Origin: Acanthopleura granulata
Taxonomy: Eukaryota > Mollusca > Polyplacophora > Chitonida > Chitonidae
Length of the DNA stretch: 64,000 nucleotides
Assembly: GCA_016165875.1 (NCBI GenBank)
Contig: JABBOT010000006.1
Span: 3,306,260 to 3,370,259 of the forward strand
Reading direction: 5' to 3'
Below, piece by piece: positions 11,290 through 23,900 of the stretch. The notes below the pieces were generated by a model. It saw only the letters and a list, made by a program, of their open reading frames with translations, did no database searches and had not been told where the DNA came from. How positions within the stretch are numbered: the stretch's first letter is position 1; each line of letters begins with the position of its first letter. The position numbers and the translations under genes are program-made.

Positions 11290-12291
11290 GGACAGAAAGT
11301 TGGGTGGATTATTTGCGATCCATGATCTGATAGGATGTGGTCTACTCCTGCGAAGGCAGAGAAATGGGTGGATCCTGTAGGATGAATGATTTGAGATGAA
11401 AAGTGGTCCTGTCCTATAGGATACGCAGATGGGTGTATCCTATAGGATCCATGATCTGATAGGATGTGGTCTACTCCTGCGAAGGCAGAAAAATGGGTGA
11501 ATCCTGAAGGATGAATGATTTGAGATGAAAAGTGGTCCTGTCCTACAGGATTCGCAGATGGGTGTATCCTATAGGATCCACGATTTCACAGGATAAATTA
11601 GTTGGTCAGACAGGAACAGACAGATGAATGGATCCTACAGGATCCTACAGGTTCTGTCCTATAGGATACACAGATGGGTGTATCGTACAGGATCCATGAT
11701 CTGATAGGATGTGGTCTACTCCTGCGAAGGCAGAAAAATGGGTGGATCCTGTAGGATGAATGATTTGAGATGAAAAGTGGTCCTGTCTTATAGGATACGT
11801 AGATGGGTGTATCCTATAGGATCCATGATCTGATAGGATGTGGTCTACTCCTGCAAAGGCAGAGAAATGGGTGGATCCTGTAGGATGAATGATTTGAGAT
11901 GAAAAGTGGTCCTGTCTTATAGGATACGTAGATGGGTGTATCCTATAGGATCCATGATCTGACAGGATGTGGTCTACTCCTGCAAAGGCAGAGAAATGGG
12001 TGGATCCTGTAGGATGAATGATTTGAGATGAAAAGTGGTCCTGTCCTATAGGATACATAGATGGGTGTATCCTATAGGATCCATGATCTGACAGGATGTG
12101 GTCTACTCCTGCAAAGGCAGAGAAATGGGTGGATCCTGTAGGATGAATGATTTGAGATGAAAAGTGGTCCTGTCCTATAGGATTCGCAGATGGGTGTATC
12201 CTATAGGATCCATGATTTCACAGGATAAGTTAGTTGGTCAGACAGGAACAGACAGATGAACGGATCCTACAGGATCATTGATATGACAGGA
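11290..12291. repeat. 129-bp satellite, about seven copies, rich in 12-bp palindromes
   Basis: The anchor GATGGGTGTATCC recurs at 11428, 11557, 11673, 11802, 11931, 12060 and 12189: spacing 129 bp, with one 116-bp step. Each unit carries near-palindromes such as ATCCTATAGGAT, ATCCTGTAGGAT and TCCTACAGGA. Because 129 is a multiple of 3, a 137-codon open frame (11645-12058, minus) with a 43-residue period appears; it is an artefact. Confidence 0.9.
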
Positions 12292-12536
12292 TCATTTATT
12301 TATTTATTTCATTGGGGGTTTTACGCCTTGCTCCAGAACATTTCACTTATATGACCGCGGCCAGCATTATGGTGGGAGGAAGCTGGGCAGAGGGAAACCC
12401 GTGACCATTTGTAAGTTGCTGGCAGACCTACCCACATACAGTCTGAGAGGAAGCCAGCATGAGCTGGGCTTGAACTCACAGCTACCTCACTGGAGGGAGG
12501 CTTCTGGGTTATTACGCTGCACTATAGCGCCAGGGG
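12292..12536 (-). mobile_element. V-SINE (RUDI-like), near full length
   Basis: Starts with a TTTATTTATT tail and runs through the reversed core (CAGCATTATGGTGGGAGGAA) and head to TATAGCGCCAGGGGG. It abuts the end of the 129-bp satellite. Confidence 0.85.
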
Positions 12537-12668
12537 GTTTTTCTAACCACTTCTTCTAGCCACACATTGAAAAATTGACAAATTTTGTACCGAGTTTTAT
12601 TGAACCAAACTGAGTTTTTGATACATTGGCAACAAAAAAATATGGGTTTTCTGATTTGTTCAAAATGA

Positions 12669-12896
12669 TTTTTATTTATTTATTTAAGTTTTACGCAGTA
12701 CCCAAGAATATTTGACTTATACTACAGCCGCCAGCATTATGGTGGGAGGAAACCTGACAGAGTCCTGGGGAAAACCCACCACCATCCGCAGGTTGCTAGT
12801 GGACCTTCCCATGTGCTGTTCAACTTGAGTTTCTAAAAAACATTGGCTAGAAGAAACCCTGAGCACGCTTACCCCCTCAGCCACAGAGCCCCCTGA
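12669..12896 (-). mobile_element. V-SINE (RUDI-like) with replaced middle part
   Basis: The tail and core are well preserved (CCAGCATTATGGTGGGAGGA). After TTCCCATGTGCTG the sequence leaves the consensus for about 60 bases, then the head end returns (CCTCAGCCACAGAGCCCCC). Confidence 0.75.
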
Positions 12897-12961
12897 CACG
12901 ATTAAATGGACAGAAAGAAAAGTAGACATGAACTCTTCAGGATACACTATGGATTATTTGT

Positions 12962-12967
12962 TTTATT
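12962..12967 (-). terminator. candidate poly(A) signal AATAAA
   Basis: A minus-strand AATAAA in GTAAATAAAACAAATAATCC. Between the LEO1 stop (15000) and here, the only other minus-strand AATAAA I see is at 13196-13191, inside a SINE tail. Either would give a 3' untranslated region of about 1.8-2.0 kb. Assignment to LEO1 is a guess. Confidence 0.2.
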
Positions 12968-13187
12968 TACAAAAGAAAGATGACTATGCTGTATGAATGC
13001 ATGAAACTTTGAGATGCGCAAAACAAATGACAATGGAATGAAATATACATATATATATATACATATGTGTAGACCTTTGGTTAGCTTTACAGACATACCA
13101 ACACATTCATATCTCCCAATTCTTCTGTATCGGACTGCACCAAGGCCCCCTGTGTGACCGCATGTACAACGTTCTCCCACAGCATCT

Positions 13188-13425
13188 GCATTTATTTTAG
13201 TGGTGTTTTGCACCCTACTGAAAAATATTTCAATTTTATGATGTTAGCTGACATTATGGTGGGAGGAAACCATGCAGAGCCCTGAGGAAACCCACAATCA
13301 TCCACAGGTTGCTGGCAGACCTTCCCACAACCATCCACAGGTTGCTGGCAGACCTTCCCACGACCATCCGCAGGTTGCTGGCAGACCTTCCCACGACCAT
13401 CCAAAAGTTGCTGGCAGACCTTCAA
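13188..13425 (-). mobile_element. V-SINE with internally amplified 33-bp core block
   Basis: A reversed SINE tail (GTGGTGTTTTGCACCCTACT) and core are followed by four tandem copies (about 13289-13425) of the block CCCACRACCATCC + RCAGGTTGCTGGCAGACCTT, period 33 bp. Other copies of this SINE carry the block once. Confidence 0.85.
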
Positions 13426-13820
13426 ACATATGACATATTTACACATTATCTATATTAACCATTAATACAGTGACAAATGCAACTGAATCTGAACAACTCT
13501 TCACACATCATTTGCATTTCATTTTGGCAGTTGTAAAGAATTTTTTTTTTTTGTATTTTGGCTGGACAGATCCAAGGTATCTTTGTCTTAATACCAGTTA
13601 ACTGCATTGCACACTGTAACAAAACATTTTGTCCTCTTTCATTACGTGCAGCAAAATCTTTTTCTCTAGATTTCAATGTCTGTTCAAGAAAATATAACAA
13701 AGTACCATAAAAATATGGCCGACGGGAAAACCAGTTAACTTTCCGCAGGGCCACTGGCACAGACATTCAGAGTGAACAAGCCAATGTTTATGTAGCACTG
13801 CGTCATTTAACACAGTTGTC
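13426..13820. other. downstream of LEO1, no gene assigned
   Basis: A 103-codon minus-strand open frame (13455-13766) has no recognisable domain and contains a T-rich run (about 13541-13553) read as Lys codons. It may be part of a long LEO1 3' untranslated region. Confidence 0.3.
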
Positions 13821-14366
13821 TATGGTAGGCAACATACACATCAGCCTCACATTCATATACAGTACACACATCAGTCTCATATTTATACAGTACACACATC
13901 AGTCTCACATTCATATACAGTACACACATCAGTCTCGCATTCATATACAGCACACACATCAGTGTCACATTCATATACAGCACACACATCAGTCTCACAT
14001 TCATATACAGCACACATCAGTCTCACATTCATATACAGCACACACATCAGTCTCACATTCATATAGAGCACACACATCAGTCTCACATTCATATACAGCA
14101 CACACATCAGCCTCACATTCAGATACAACACATATCAGCCTCACATTCATATACAGCACACACATCAGTCTCACATTCATATACAGTACACACATCAGTC
14201 TCAAATTCATATACAGTACACACCTCAGCCTCACATTCATATACAGCACACACATCAGTCTCACATTCATACATAGTACACACAAAGCCTCAACATTCAC
14301 ATACAGCACACACATCAGCCTCACATTCATACACAACATACACACCAGCCTCAAGTTCATATACAC
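13821..14366. repeat. 30-bp minisatellite, about 18 copies
   Basis: Unit ACACATCAGTCTCACATTCA + TATACAGCAC, mostly 30 bp with occasional 28-bp or shorter units. A period divisible by 3 leaves frames open on both strands (up to 199 codons). Copies touch each other with no unique spacers, so this is not a CRISPR-like array. Confidence 0.9.
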
Positions 14367-14999
14367 ATATGTGCTTGAGCATATCTATTCATGCACTACT
14401 GTTCAAATGTCATGAATGACTGATGACCCCATTCCAACTGTGATCACAAAACCATAAACCATTAACAATGCAAATTGCACATTCACTGCACTTAGACTTC
14501 CAGTCCGTGTTTTTACAAATTGTTGGTTGTTTCAGAGGAATTTATGCTGAAGATCTGAATACAACTGAGCTGTATACACTAATGACATGATTCGAGGTAT
14601 GGTCAAAAAGCAAGCAACCAAGAAAAATGAAAATCGCATTTTCATTTTTTCCTCACAAAACATCAGTCATCTCCGCTGAGATTTTCAGCTGAATAAATCC
14701 TTCACAGTAGCACCCTACACTGAATGATACAACCTTTCAGCATCATTTCCACCACCACAGGTGTTTATCCCAGTAGATATTTGTACTGGTTCTGCACATT
14801 GGAAATCATCATTCCAATGTCAGCAGGCCTCCTGGACTTATACAGTCAGCACTGAGACTCATCCACAGTCAAGAAAACCCTGTTCCCCTCATGTTTTTCA
14901 AGCAAACACCTTCAGCAGAGCCACAAGAGCTCTCTGTATAAATGGGAAGACAGTCTCATATCAGCCACCATTTTGAATCACTCTCCAGGATGTTGTTGT
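14367..14999 (-). other. LEO1: probable LEO1 3' untranslated region
   Basis: Directly follows the LEO1 stop codon. No AATAAA on the minus strand was found in this part. No other gene recognised. Confidence 0.4.
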
Positions 15000-15086
15000 T
15001 CACGTCTCTTCTTCCTCTTCCTCAGCATCACTCTCCACCATCCTGGCTTTTTTCTTCACTGGACTGCCCTCAGACCCAGAATCATC
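15000..15086 (-). CDS. LEO1: LEO1 exon 13 (stop codon)
   Basis: Acceptor TTTCTCCCAG, 87 bases. Encodes [20 protein letters not shown] and AEEEEEET before TGA at 15002-15000. This is a basic patch followed by an acidic C-terminus, as usual for LEO1. Confidence 0.93.
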   Translation of the reverse strand, partial: DDSGSEGSPVKKKARMVESDAEEEEEET

Positions 15087-17904
15087 CTGGGAGAAATAGG
15101 AGGTATACAAAACGTTACATTTTACAATAGTTTTTATCCACTATGAGCTTCAAAGCAGGTTCGTTTATTCTTGTGATCTGTTCAATACTTATGCAAACAT
15201 ACTGTGAACGCATTAACAAGATTTAATCACTACACTGTCGGTTAACAGTTTCCTGAGATAACCAGAAAAACAGGGCTTACTGGCCCTGAATTGCGAGTAA
15301 AAAATCTGTGTGTCATAATGGAGCAGAGAGATATTATTTATTTTTAAAATACTTGTGGAGTGAGTGCACTCTATACCTGATTCGTAAAGTGGACTATTTT
15401 GACATTTGATTTTTTGGTTTCAAAACCATTTTCCCAGCAATTTTATTTCGTTCCCTCTACTTCAATCATTCCTGATGAAGACGCAGGTTTCAAGTTGCGT
15501 CGTATGGACAACGCAGTGTCACTGTGTGACATGCCGTTGTCGTTTTACAGCATGGTAGGGTCAACTCTCTATCCTTTAACACAGCGCCTTATGTGTTCAG
15601 AAGAATCTCGAGTCGGAATTTCGTTTCTGTTGCCTTACATGACGTCCGGCATGGCTGGAGAACACATTTTGGAAGTTTTATTTCATTGTTTTTGAAAAAA
15701 AGTTCAATACTGTATTTAGCAGCCATGTTAAATTGTGCCGTAAAACTGTCACATCACATCATAAAGGGACATCACTTTGTTGTCGTAACATCGCATCTTA
15801 AAACCTGCGTATTTCATGGCCCATTTTCTACGAGGGTAACGCTGTAGAGAGAGGAGTTATAAAATTTTACTCGTTCAAAGGGACATAACTCATCGTGGTG
15901 CTCATGCGCAATCAAAGCTGTCAATGGTTTATTTACATCTTCACCCAAAGGTGATCTGAGGTTGTCATGACAACAGCAGCCATCTTACCTCGTCACTCTC
16001 CAGTTTCTTGGGTCCTCTCTTGGACTGTTTGGCTTCTGACTCTGATTCAGAATCGTCCCCACTACTAGAAGAGTATATATTGGGCCTGTCTGTATGACAG
16101 AAAACAGAGAACTTGTCAAGTTTTTAGGCAACGCGAAGTTCTTCATTTAACACATTTCCAGGACTATTCCTGCATGGGAGTTTGCTCTTTTAAAAGTTTA
16201 AAACTTGCTAGGTTGCCATGGAAATCCATTTTGCGCTAATTCACTTTCAGTTTTCGTAACTGACAACATCATAGTGTTTCAACTACCTGATTGATTGATT
16301 GATGAGTGTTGCACTCAAGAATATTTTATGGGCGAAAGAAACCATACTTCCTAGATAAATCCAGCATCCTTGAAATAAACAACAGGGGTCTTTTGAGATC
16401 GAACTCTTTTATCGCTAAAGGTAAGAAAAGCTTTACCATGTGACCTGTCAAAAACGTTAGGCAACTATTTCTGATTGCATTTACCATAACATGGGTGTCG
16501 AAGAAAAGTTCCAAAGAAGTTATTTACGCTAGATGTACGATAGGGAAAATTGAGGAGCTGGAAGTTTTTTAACTTCAGAAGCTCCCGATTGAAGGAGAGG
16601 TCATTTGAACCTCCCTAACAGAGCAAGACAGGTGATCGGTGAATTAAAATCAACAAAATTGCCTGACAAAAATGTCACATGGCACAGTAGAATTCTTTTT
16701 ACCTTCTACAACAAAAGAGTTCGAACTCAAAACTCCCCTATTTTTTTGCACATCCCGCATTAAACATCCCCTATAGAGTTAGTCCGGCTCCCTTACTGGT
16801 GGGAGTAACTTCCAATACACTTACTGTACATAAACAAATACAACAGGGCTAAAGTATTATCAATGCAGAGCTTAGTTTTCCTTAATATTGACGTAGTTGC
16901 TATGGGGACTCACCTCCTTTCTGCTTGTAATGTTTCTTGATGGCCGACAGTGAGATTCCCCCTTCATCATCATCGTCTTCATCGTCATAGCGACTCTCCA
17001 GATACGATGATGACAGGCCGCGGGCGTTGGCTCGGTCACGCATCCTCCTTTGCTGGGACTCGCGTCGCACAGATGCGCGCAAGCGCTCCTCTTCTTTCTG
17101 AAACCAACATTGTAATAAGTGAGGGTCAACAGACCAATGCCTACACAATGGCAGTTAATTCTTTGGGTTTAAACCACTAGCTTGTGGCCAGCAACACTGT
17201 TAACGTAAAAGACAGCTCATGGCTGAGGTACTGTTCATTAAAAGATTACAAAATTCTCTTGTGGATGCAAAAACTGGTTTGAATTTATATGAATTTGTTG
17301 CTGATTTATCGTCGTTCGATGTGTGGAGTATTTTGCAGCCGACTGGGGATCTGGAGGCGCCCGTGCTTATGAGAGAGACTGACCAATCAAAGAGCTGGAA
17401 GACATCAGCTGTCTATAAGCTGTGACGTAAATGTTCTGAGTTCTCTGTCAATGTAACATGTAATAACATAGAGACAGCACATTGTTTGAATGTTTTACAT
17501 TTTAATTATAACAAGTAGATGTGTGAAGAACACTGCGAAGTGATTCAAGACCTTTCTGTTCTAGCGGGTGTAAGTTTCTTCATCGATTTCCACTGTTATA
17601 GTAGCTGTTAGGAAAAATGGTTTACCGAAATAAACATAATATTGTCCAACCTCAAACTTAAACATGTGCTGTCTTCCACTTCAATGTTATTTGTGAGCTG
17701 ACACAAAGCAGCGGGCTTCAGCCTATCAGCCCTTCACCGATGAATCTTTTATCGTCATTTAGTGCCATACTCAAGAATGTTTCACTTCCATAATGGCAGT
17801 CAGCTTAAGGGCGCAGAAAACCAGAATCACGAACATATCGCAAGACACTGACAAAGTTTCAAACACATTATGTACAAAACCTGCACACCATACTGGTCGA
17901 AGAC

Positions 17905-17947
<43 letters not shown>

Positions 17948-20900
17948 ATGAGCTGCAACATACATACGTAATCGATAAGCATATAACATTTACACATCAC
18001 ATCTCTCAAGACATACGTATTTACAACGATATGACATGAATATGTACACATACATAAATACCTACATACAGCGTACATTACACTGACAGAACTGTAATTT
18101 GTTTCAATTTCCTCCACAATGATATTTCTAATATTTAAAATGACCTCTAACAGCCAAACCTTTTTCATCCAAAAGCTTAACACTGTCATTCATAGTTGCT
18201 GACGTTCTTTCCATAACATACTGATTCTCCAATAGCTGGAGAAAATTATTTTTATGTCGGGGGCCTGTATGGCTCAGTCGGTTAGCCGGTTAGCCACCAA
18301 TGTGGTCGCTGTGAGTTCAAGTCCAGCTCATGCTGGCTTCTTCTCCGGCCATAAGTCAGAAGACCCGACAGCAACCTGCAGATGCTTGTGGGTTTCCCCA
18401 GGGCTCTGCCCAGTTTCCTCCCACCATAATGCTGGCCGCGTCGTCATACAAGTGAAGTATTCTTGAATATGGCGTAAAACACCAATCGAATAAAAATATA
18501 AATAAAATATACTTAATGTGGCATTTCCAAATTTGGAAGACTAGTGATCTCCAAAAATCATTACACTGTGCAAATGACCAAAATGAGCGTCGTTGATCGC
18601 TTATTGTTGCCAACACCCCGGGCAAGTCAGAATGGCGGAAGCTACAAATTCCCTCTCCAGGACTGGGTGTGAGCCAACAACTTGCAAATCCTAATGATGG
18701 ATGTTTTGAGGAAAAAAAAAATTTTCTTTTACTCATCTTCATCATTTGATTTTGAAGTTCAAACTATACCAGAAGTTACAATGTCGTCAAAATCCATACC
18801 CCATTATGACAGGAGTCCTCTAAACGTGTTGTAAAAGAATGAAGTTGTCACATGACCTGCTGCATGTCACATGATGACCCGCGACACGGCTTATCACATG
18901 ACTTGTACCCCAGGACTTCTGATCCAAGTCACGTGACCTTACCTTGATCATCTCTTCACGATGAGCGTCAGGATCAGATCCTGCCATAGGAAGGACCTTG
19001 ACCTTTTGTGTCTTGGACGACCTGTCTGCCAGTGACATCGTCATCTTACGGTGAGTCATCGACTCGATGGAGTGAGGTCTACAACGACAACAGTAAAGAC
19101 AACATGACAAAACCTGATGACTGATGTCACTGTCGCTGAATGCCACACAAACAAAAGTGCGATGATGGTTAGTTGTATGGGTGGAGGAGACGGAGTGACC
19201 AGCTTAAACCACAGACTTTGGCAAGTTACTGATGAACTTTTCCACATGATATACAGATACGAACACCACATTGGTGGAAAACAAAAAATGAGCCCGCTTG
19301 AAACCACAGTCCAACTAAAGGAGAGAGTGCAAGGATCTACAGAAAATATCCCCGGGGCTGAACATTCAGGGTAACACTTTTGATTAAGTCTGTTATAACT
19401 AAATTTTATATGTATTTCACTGAAAGATGTGTTTTTACTGAACTCTATAAAATCTTTCACTGATACAAATGTGGTCAAGTCTTGGAGGGGAGGAAACCAA
19501 GCAAAGTCCAGACAGCCTCCATAACCATACCTTTAGTTACGCATGCTCTTCATTCCTCAAATAGGATTACTACAAAAGGGGTAATGCGCTGTCACCTCAC
19601 TGTCTCAACCAAATGCAAGAGCCTGCTACACGCAACTGGATTTTATCCCCATGTGTTTCGGCCAATCGGATCGTGTTAGAAAACGACAGTAATTTATCCT
19701 CTTGTCAGCCAATCAAAGAGCAGATTCAACACAAGGCAGAAATCAATATCATCAATCAGACAGCATATTAAGACACATGACAGAAATCTACATTAAAGTC
19801 TCAGCCAGTCAGACAGTATGTTAGATACATGTAGGACAAAATTTACCTCATGGTCACCCAATCAGAGGGTATGTTATTTGTCTGACAGAAATCTACATCA
19901 CTGTGTCAGCCTTTCAGAAAGAATGTAAGACCCATAACAGAAACATCTTGATGTCTCAGCCAATCACACAGCAGTCAGACACACGGCACAGAGCTACCTA
20001 CTGGTTTCAGCCAATCAGAACGTATGTTTCTCACCTGAATGTCAGTTTGGTTTTGAATACAGCTTGCCCTTGTAACCCTGTCCCTTGCCTCACAAACAGA
20101 TGGTTGTAGTCTCCCTGCAGGGGCATTGTGTGGATGTCAAACACCTCTTCGCCGAGATGCAGGGACATGCTGAAAAACAGGAAGTTCAATGCACACTGCT
20201 GAAAATGTCTGAAATTTCACTGTGTTAGTAAGAATCTGATCAAACTCAGAATCCAAAATGAATTTGGAGCAAATCGTTGGAAATGTCCTCTGATGTTCTA
20301 CTTCCAGGAAGACATCACTGAGAGGTAACAGAAATATACAAAATATATTTTCGCCACGAAGGCAACAACAACAACATAATAGTTCATCTGACTATTTCAC
20401 ATTATCTGCCTTTAAATTTGATTTCATTTTCTGATTGCTTTCTGATGGCCAGTTGTGTTGGCTGGTGGAGTAAACCAAATTGTCCACAGTAACTCACCAC
20501 CCTTCACCAGGTACATGTACTAGCCAAGGATCTCAGCTGTGATCTTTTAATATGGGATTAGGCGTAGATCACAGCCGAAGAGACATGCAGGTTAAAATAC
20601 CAGTATTTAAAAATAGCTTAGTGCAGAGGAACTCCATGCAAAACGAACCAAGGCATGCATGAACTGGGTAAAACTGAGATAAACTATGTTTACCATGCCC
20701 TTCCCTATTCCCTTGCCAATTTTTTTTACATTCTGTGGCCTTTACCATAGGTAAATCCAAGATAATTCACATTTGTGACTTATGCTCAGGTGCGTTGTCA
20801 GCAACTTGACCTAATAAACCGTGTTATTGCACCCTGGGCATGCGCATCCGTGATTGACGTTTATGCAAATTGATTGAAAGTGTAGTTTTGTTTAGTATGG

Positions 20901-23900
20901 ATGTAAATTTCAAGACATGATCTCACGGAAAGGTCAACCGCTGGTGTGCATGAGCACCTCGTTGACTGAGATGTAAAAAGCATGGCAGCATGTGCCGTGT
21001 GACCGTATTTTCCACTTCGGCCAAGATTTACCTCAGAATGGTGAGGTAATGCTAAGTAACGGTTGTCGCAAAACATGCAAAAATATTTCAACTTTCAGAA
21101 TTAAGGTGCTTTATGTGTGCTCGGGAAGAATCTAACTCGCATGCAGTGGAACTGAACGAGGGGGTAGCACCTTACAAGCATTATACCTAAACCGGGTCCA
21201 CACAGCCCTCGGGCTAAGCGTGGCCAGCGGTCACTGTGAGTCAGTAAACAGAAGCCACCCTTAGACCATTGTCTTGGTCTAGTATATGTATCTGGCAAAC
21301 TTCCTGACTTAAAGCCACAACTGGCATTGCTCGATGAGACGTGTGGCTTGTTTTGCTGATGGAAAGATATGGAAGACAGATGAGGTCAGCTCACAGAATC
21401 CCAGAAGATTTATTTGGATGTTCATCACTTCTGTTATGACAACTGACTCACCTTCCATCCGACCAGCGGACAATTCGCCCGTTGCTCTCCTTCTCCACAT
21501 TGCCATTTTCATCTCGGATTTCATTTCCTTCCTCGTCTTTCTTTGTTCTCCAACGTATCGTGTTCTCCACCTGTTATAACATTAGGTTATATCGAAATAC
21601 CAGCTTTTACCACGGTAACATCAATATATAAGCTGTTACCATGGTCATATCAAAACACCAGCTGTTACCATGGTAATAACAAAATACTCAATTGTATGAG
21701 AAACATTTACACGTTTGAATAATTTATTGATTTTTTTTTTTCCTTACTGCTGGAATATAACAACATACTTCACATATACAGGAGTTACTTTCAGGACGTA
21801 TACGTCTGATTTCAAGAATGGTGACCAAAGTTGTGTAAACTCATCTTTCCCTTTCTTCATTTCATATACTTTTAAAATCTATTTCCAGATGATATTTTTG
21901 TTCACGGTCAGGAGCTTATTAACCACACATATACTGTTTTAGAACTTCAGTGTGGCATTGTACTCGAGGTCAAGTCCATTTAAAGTAACATCCTGCATAT
22001 CCACCACCAATCAAATGTTAGTCTGTGACCTCCTATGACCTGTCTGAATTGAATGCTCAATTGACATCCAATAATATTTATGCCTGTGTGAGATTTGCAG
22101 AAGGCTGTCAGTGATTGGTGGATTGTCTGACCTTGAGCTTTAACCTTGCCCTTCCTTCCTCATCTAGGACCTCATCCTCATCAATCTCGTCCTCGTAAGT
22201 CTGTGGGTCAAACGGCCTGTGAGCGGAAAGCAAGGATATGGGATGTAAATGAAAGAAGCAAGGATATGGGATGTGTATAAAGGAAGCAAGGATATGGGAT
22301 GTGTATAAAGGAAGCAAGGATATGGGATGTGTATAAAGGAAGCAAGGATATGGGATGTGTATGAAGGAAGCTAGGACACGGGATGTGTATAAAGGAAGCA
22401 AGGATATGGAATGTGAATGAAGGAGGAAAGGAGAGGGGATGTGTATGAAGGAAGAAAGGATATGGGATGTGAATGAAGAAAGCAAGGATATGGGATATGA
22501 ATGAAGGAAGAAAGGATATGGGATGTGTATAAAGGAAGCAAGGATATGGGATGTGTATAAAGGAAGCAAGGATATGGGATGTGTATGAAGGAAGCAAGGA
22601 TATGGGATGTGTATAAAGGAAGCAAGGATATGGGATGTGAATGAAGGAAGAAAGGAGAGGGGATGTGTATGAAGGAAGCAAAGATATGGGATGTGAATGA
22701 AGGAAGCAAGGATATGGGATGTGAATGAAGGAAGAAAGGAGAGGGGATGTGTATGAAGGAAGCAAAGATATGGAATGTGAATGAAGGAAGCAAGGATATG
22801 GGATATGAATGAAGGAAGAAAGGAGAGGGGATGTGAATGAAGGAAGAAAGGAGAGGGGATGTGAATGAAGGAAGGAAGGAGAGGGGATACAGATAATACA
22901 CACACACCAAAGTGCATATATATACTGTATATAACGACTTGGATGTTTCTTCACACACCATGTTTAAAGAGACTATGCCGGAGAATTTCCATATCATGAC
23001 TTGTATATGCCTTGAACAAATGAAGTAGCTTTGCAAGCTGTAGGCTTAAATATATATAAAGGAAGATCACGAAGACGGGTTAGACAAATCACTTTTTCCT
23101 GAACTTTACTGCGATAAACTGCATAAACTCATACATATTCAACATTAGGGTGGCCCGTTTTCTGAAATGTCACTCAAGAACATGCATATAACGTCAATAT
23201 TGTTGCAAAACAATAGCATGACAGCACGTTGCATGACGGTCTATTTGTGACGTCATGACATCATAATTGCTTTCACTGGGAATGGAACGACATTTAAGTG
23301 CACATTTTGCCCAGAGTTTGCTGTGCAGCCTTCTACATCCATATATGGTAATTATCATTACTTTTCATGCATCCATTCATTTCTGCAGTTGGGGTCGAAA
23401 AGGAACAATTAAGAAAATTAGTTCTTGCTTAAAAACAGAAATTCACAAGATACTGAGGGTAACATTTTCTGAAAGTCAGCTATTCCATGAAAAGTACAAA
23501 AGGCTTGGTTTGAATTGATTAAACCAAAAATTTGCATAATTCTCCAGTATCTTTCGTATTGTATTTAGACACAAATTCAAGAAAAATGTTGGTGGAAAGC
23601 AAGGATATGGGTGAAATATTTATTGATTTATTTGACTGTTGTTTTATGGCTCTACCCAAGGATATTTCACTTAAATGACAGGGACCACTGTTACAGTTGG
23701 GGGAAAACGGGAAGAGCCTGGAGGAAACCCACGACCTTCTGCAGGTTGCTGGCAGACCTTCCTATGTGTGGCCGGAGATGAAGCCAGCATGAGCTGGACG
23801 AACTCACAGCGACCGCATAGGTGAAAGGCACAGGGACATAACATCGCGCTGCCCCGCTAATACCCTTGGCAACGGAGGGGCCCCAGGTTAAATATAAACT

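Noticed and set aside
11645..12058. 137-codon minus frame with a 43-residue repeat
   Set aside because: Explained by the 129-bp satellite.
13821..14366. CRISPR-like array (30-bp repeats)
   Set aside because: Units are directly adjacent without unique spacers, in a eukaryotic context.
13816..14415. A 199-codon plus frame and overlapping minus frames rich in His, Ser and Thr
   Set aside because: Produced by the 30-bp minisatellite.
22108..23036. Open frames of 221-269 codons on the minus strand (Pro/Ser/His/Phe-rich)
   Set aside because: They are translations of the 28-bp minisatellite, which has no stop in any minus frame. Only the LEO1 exon 7 end ([10 protein letters not shown]) inside one of them is real.
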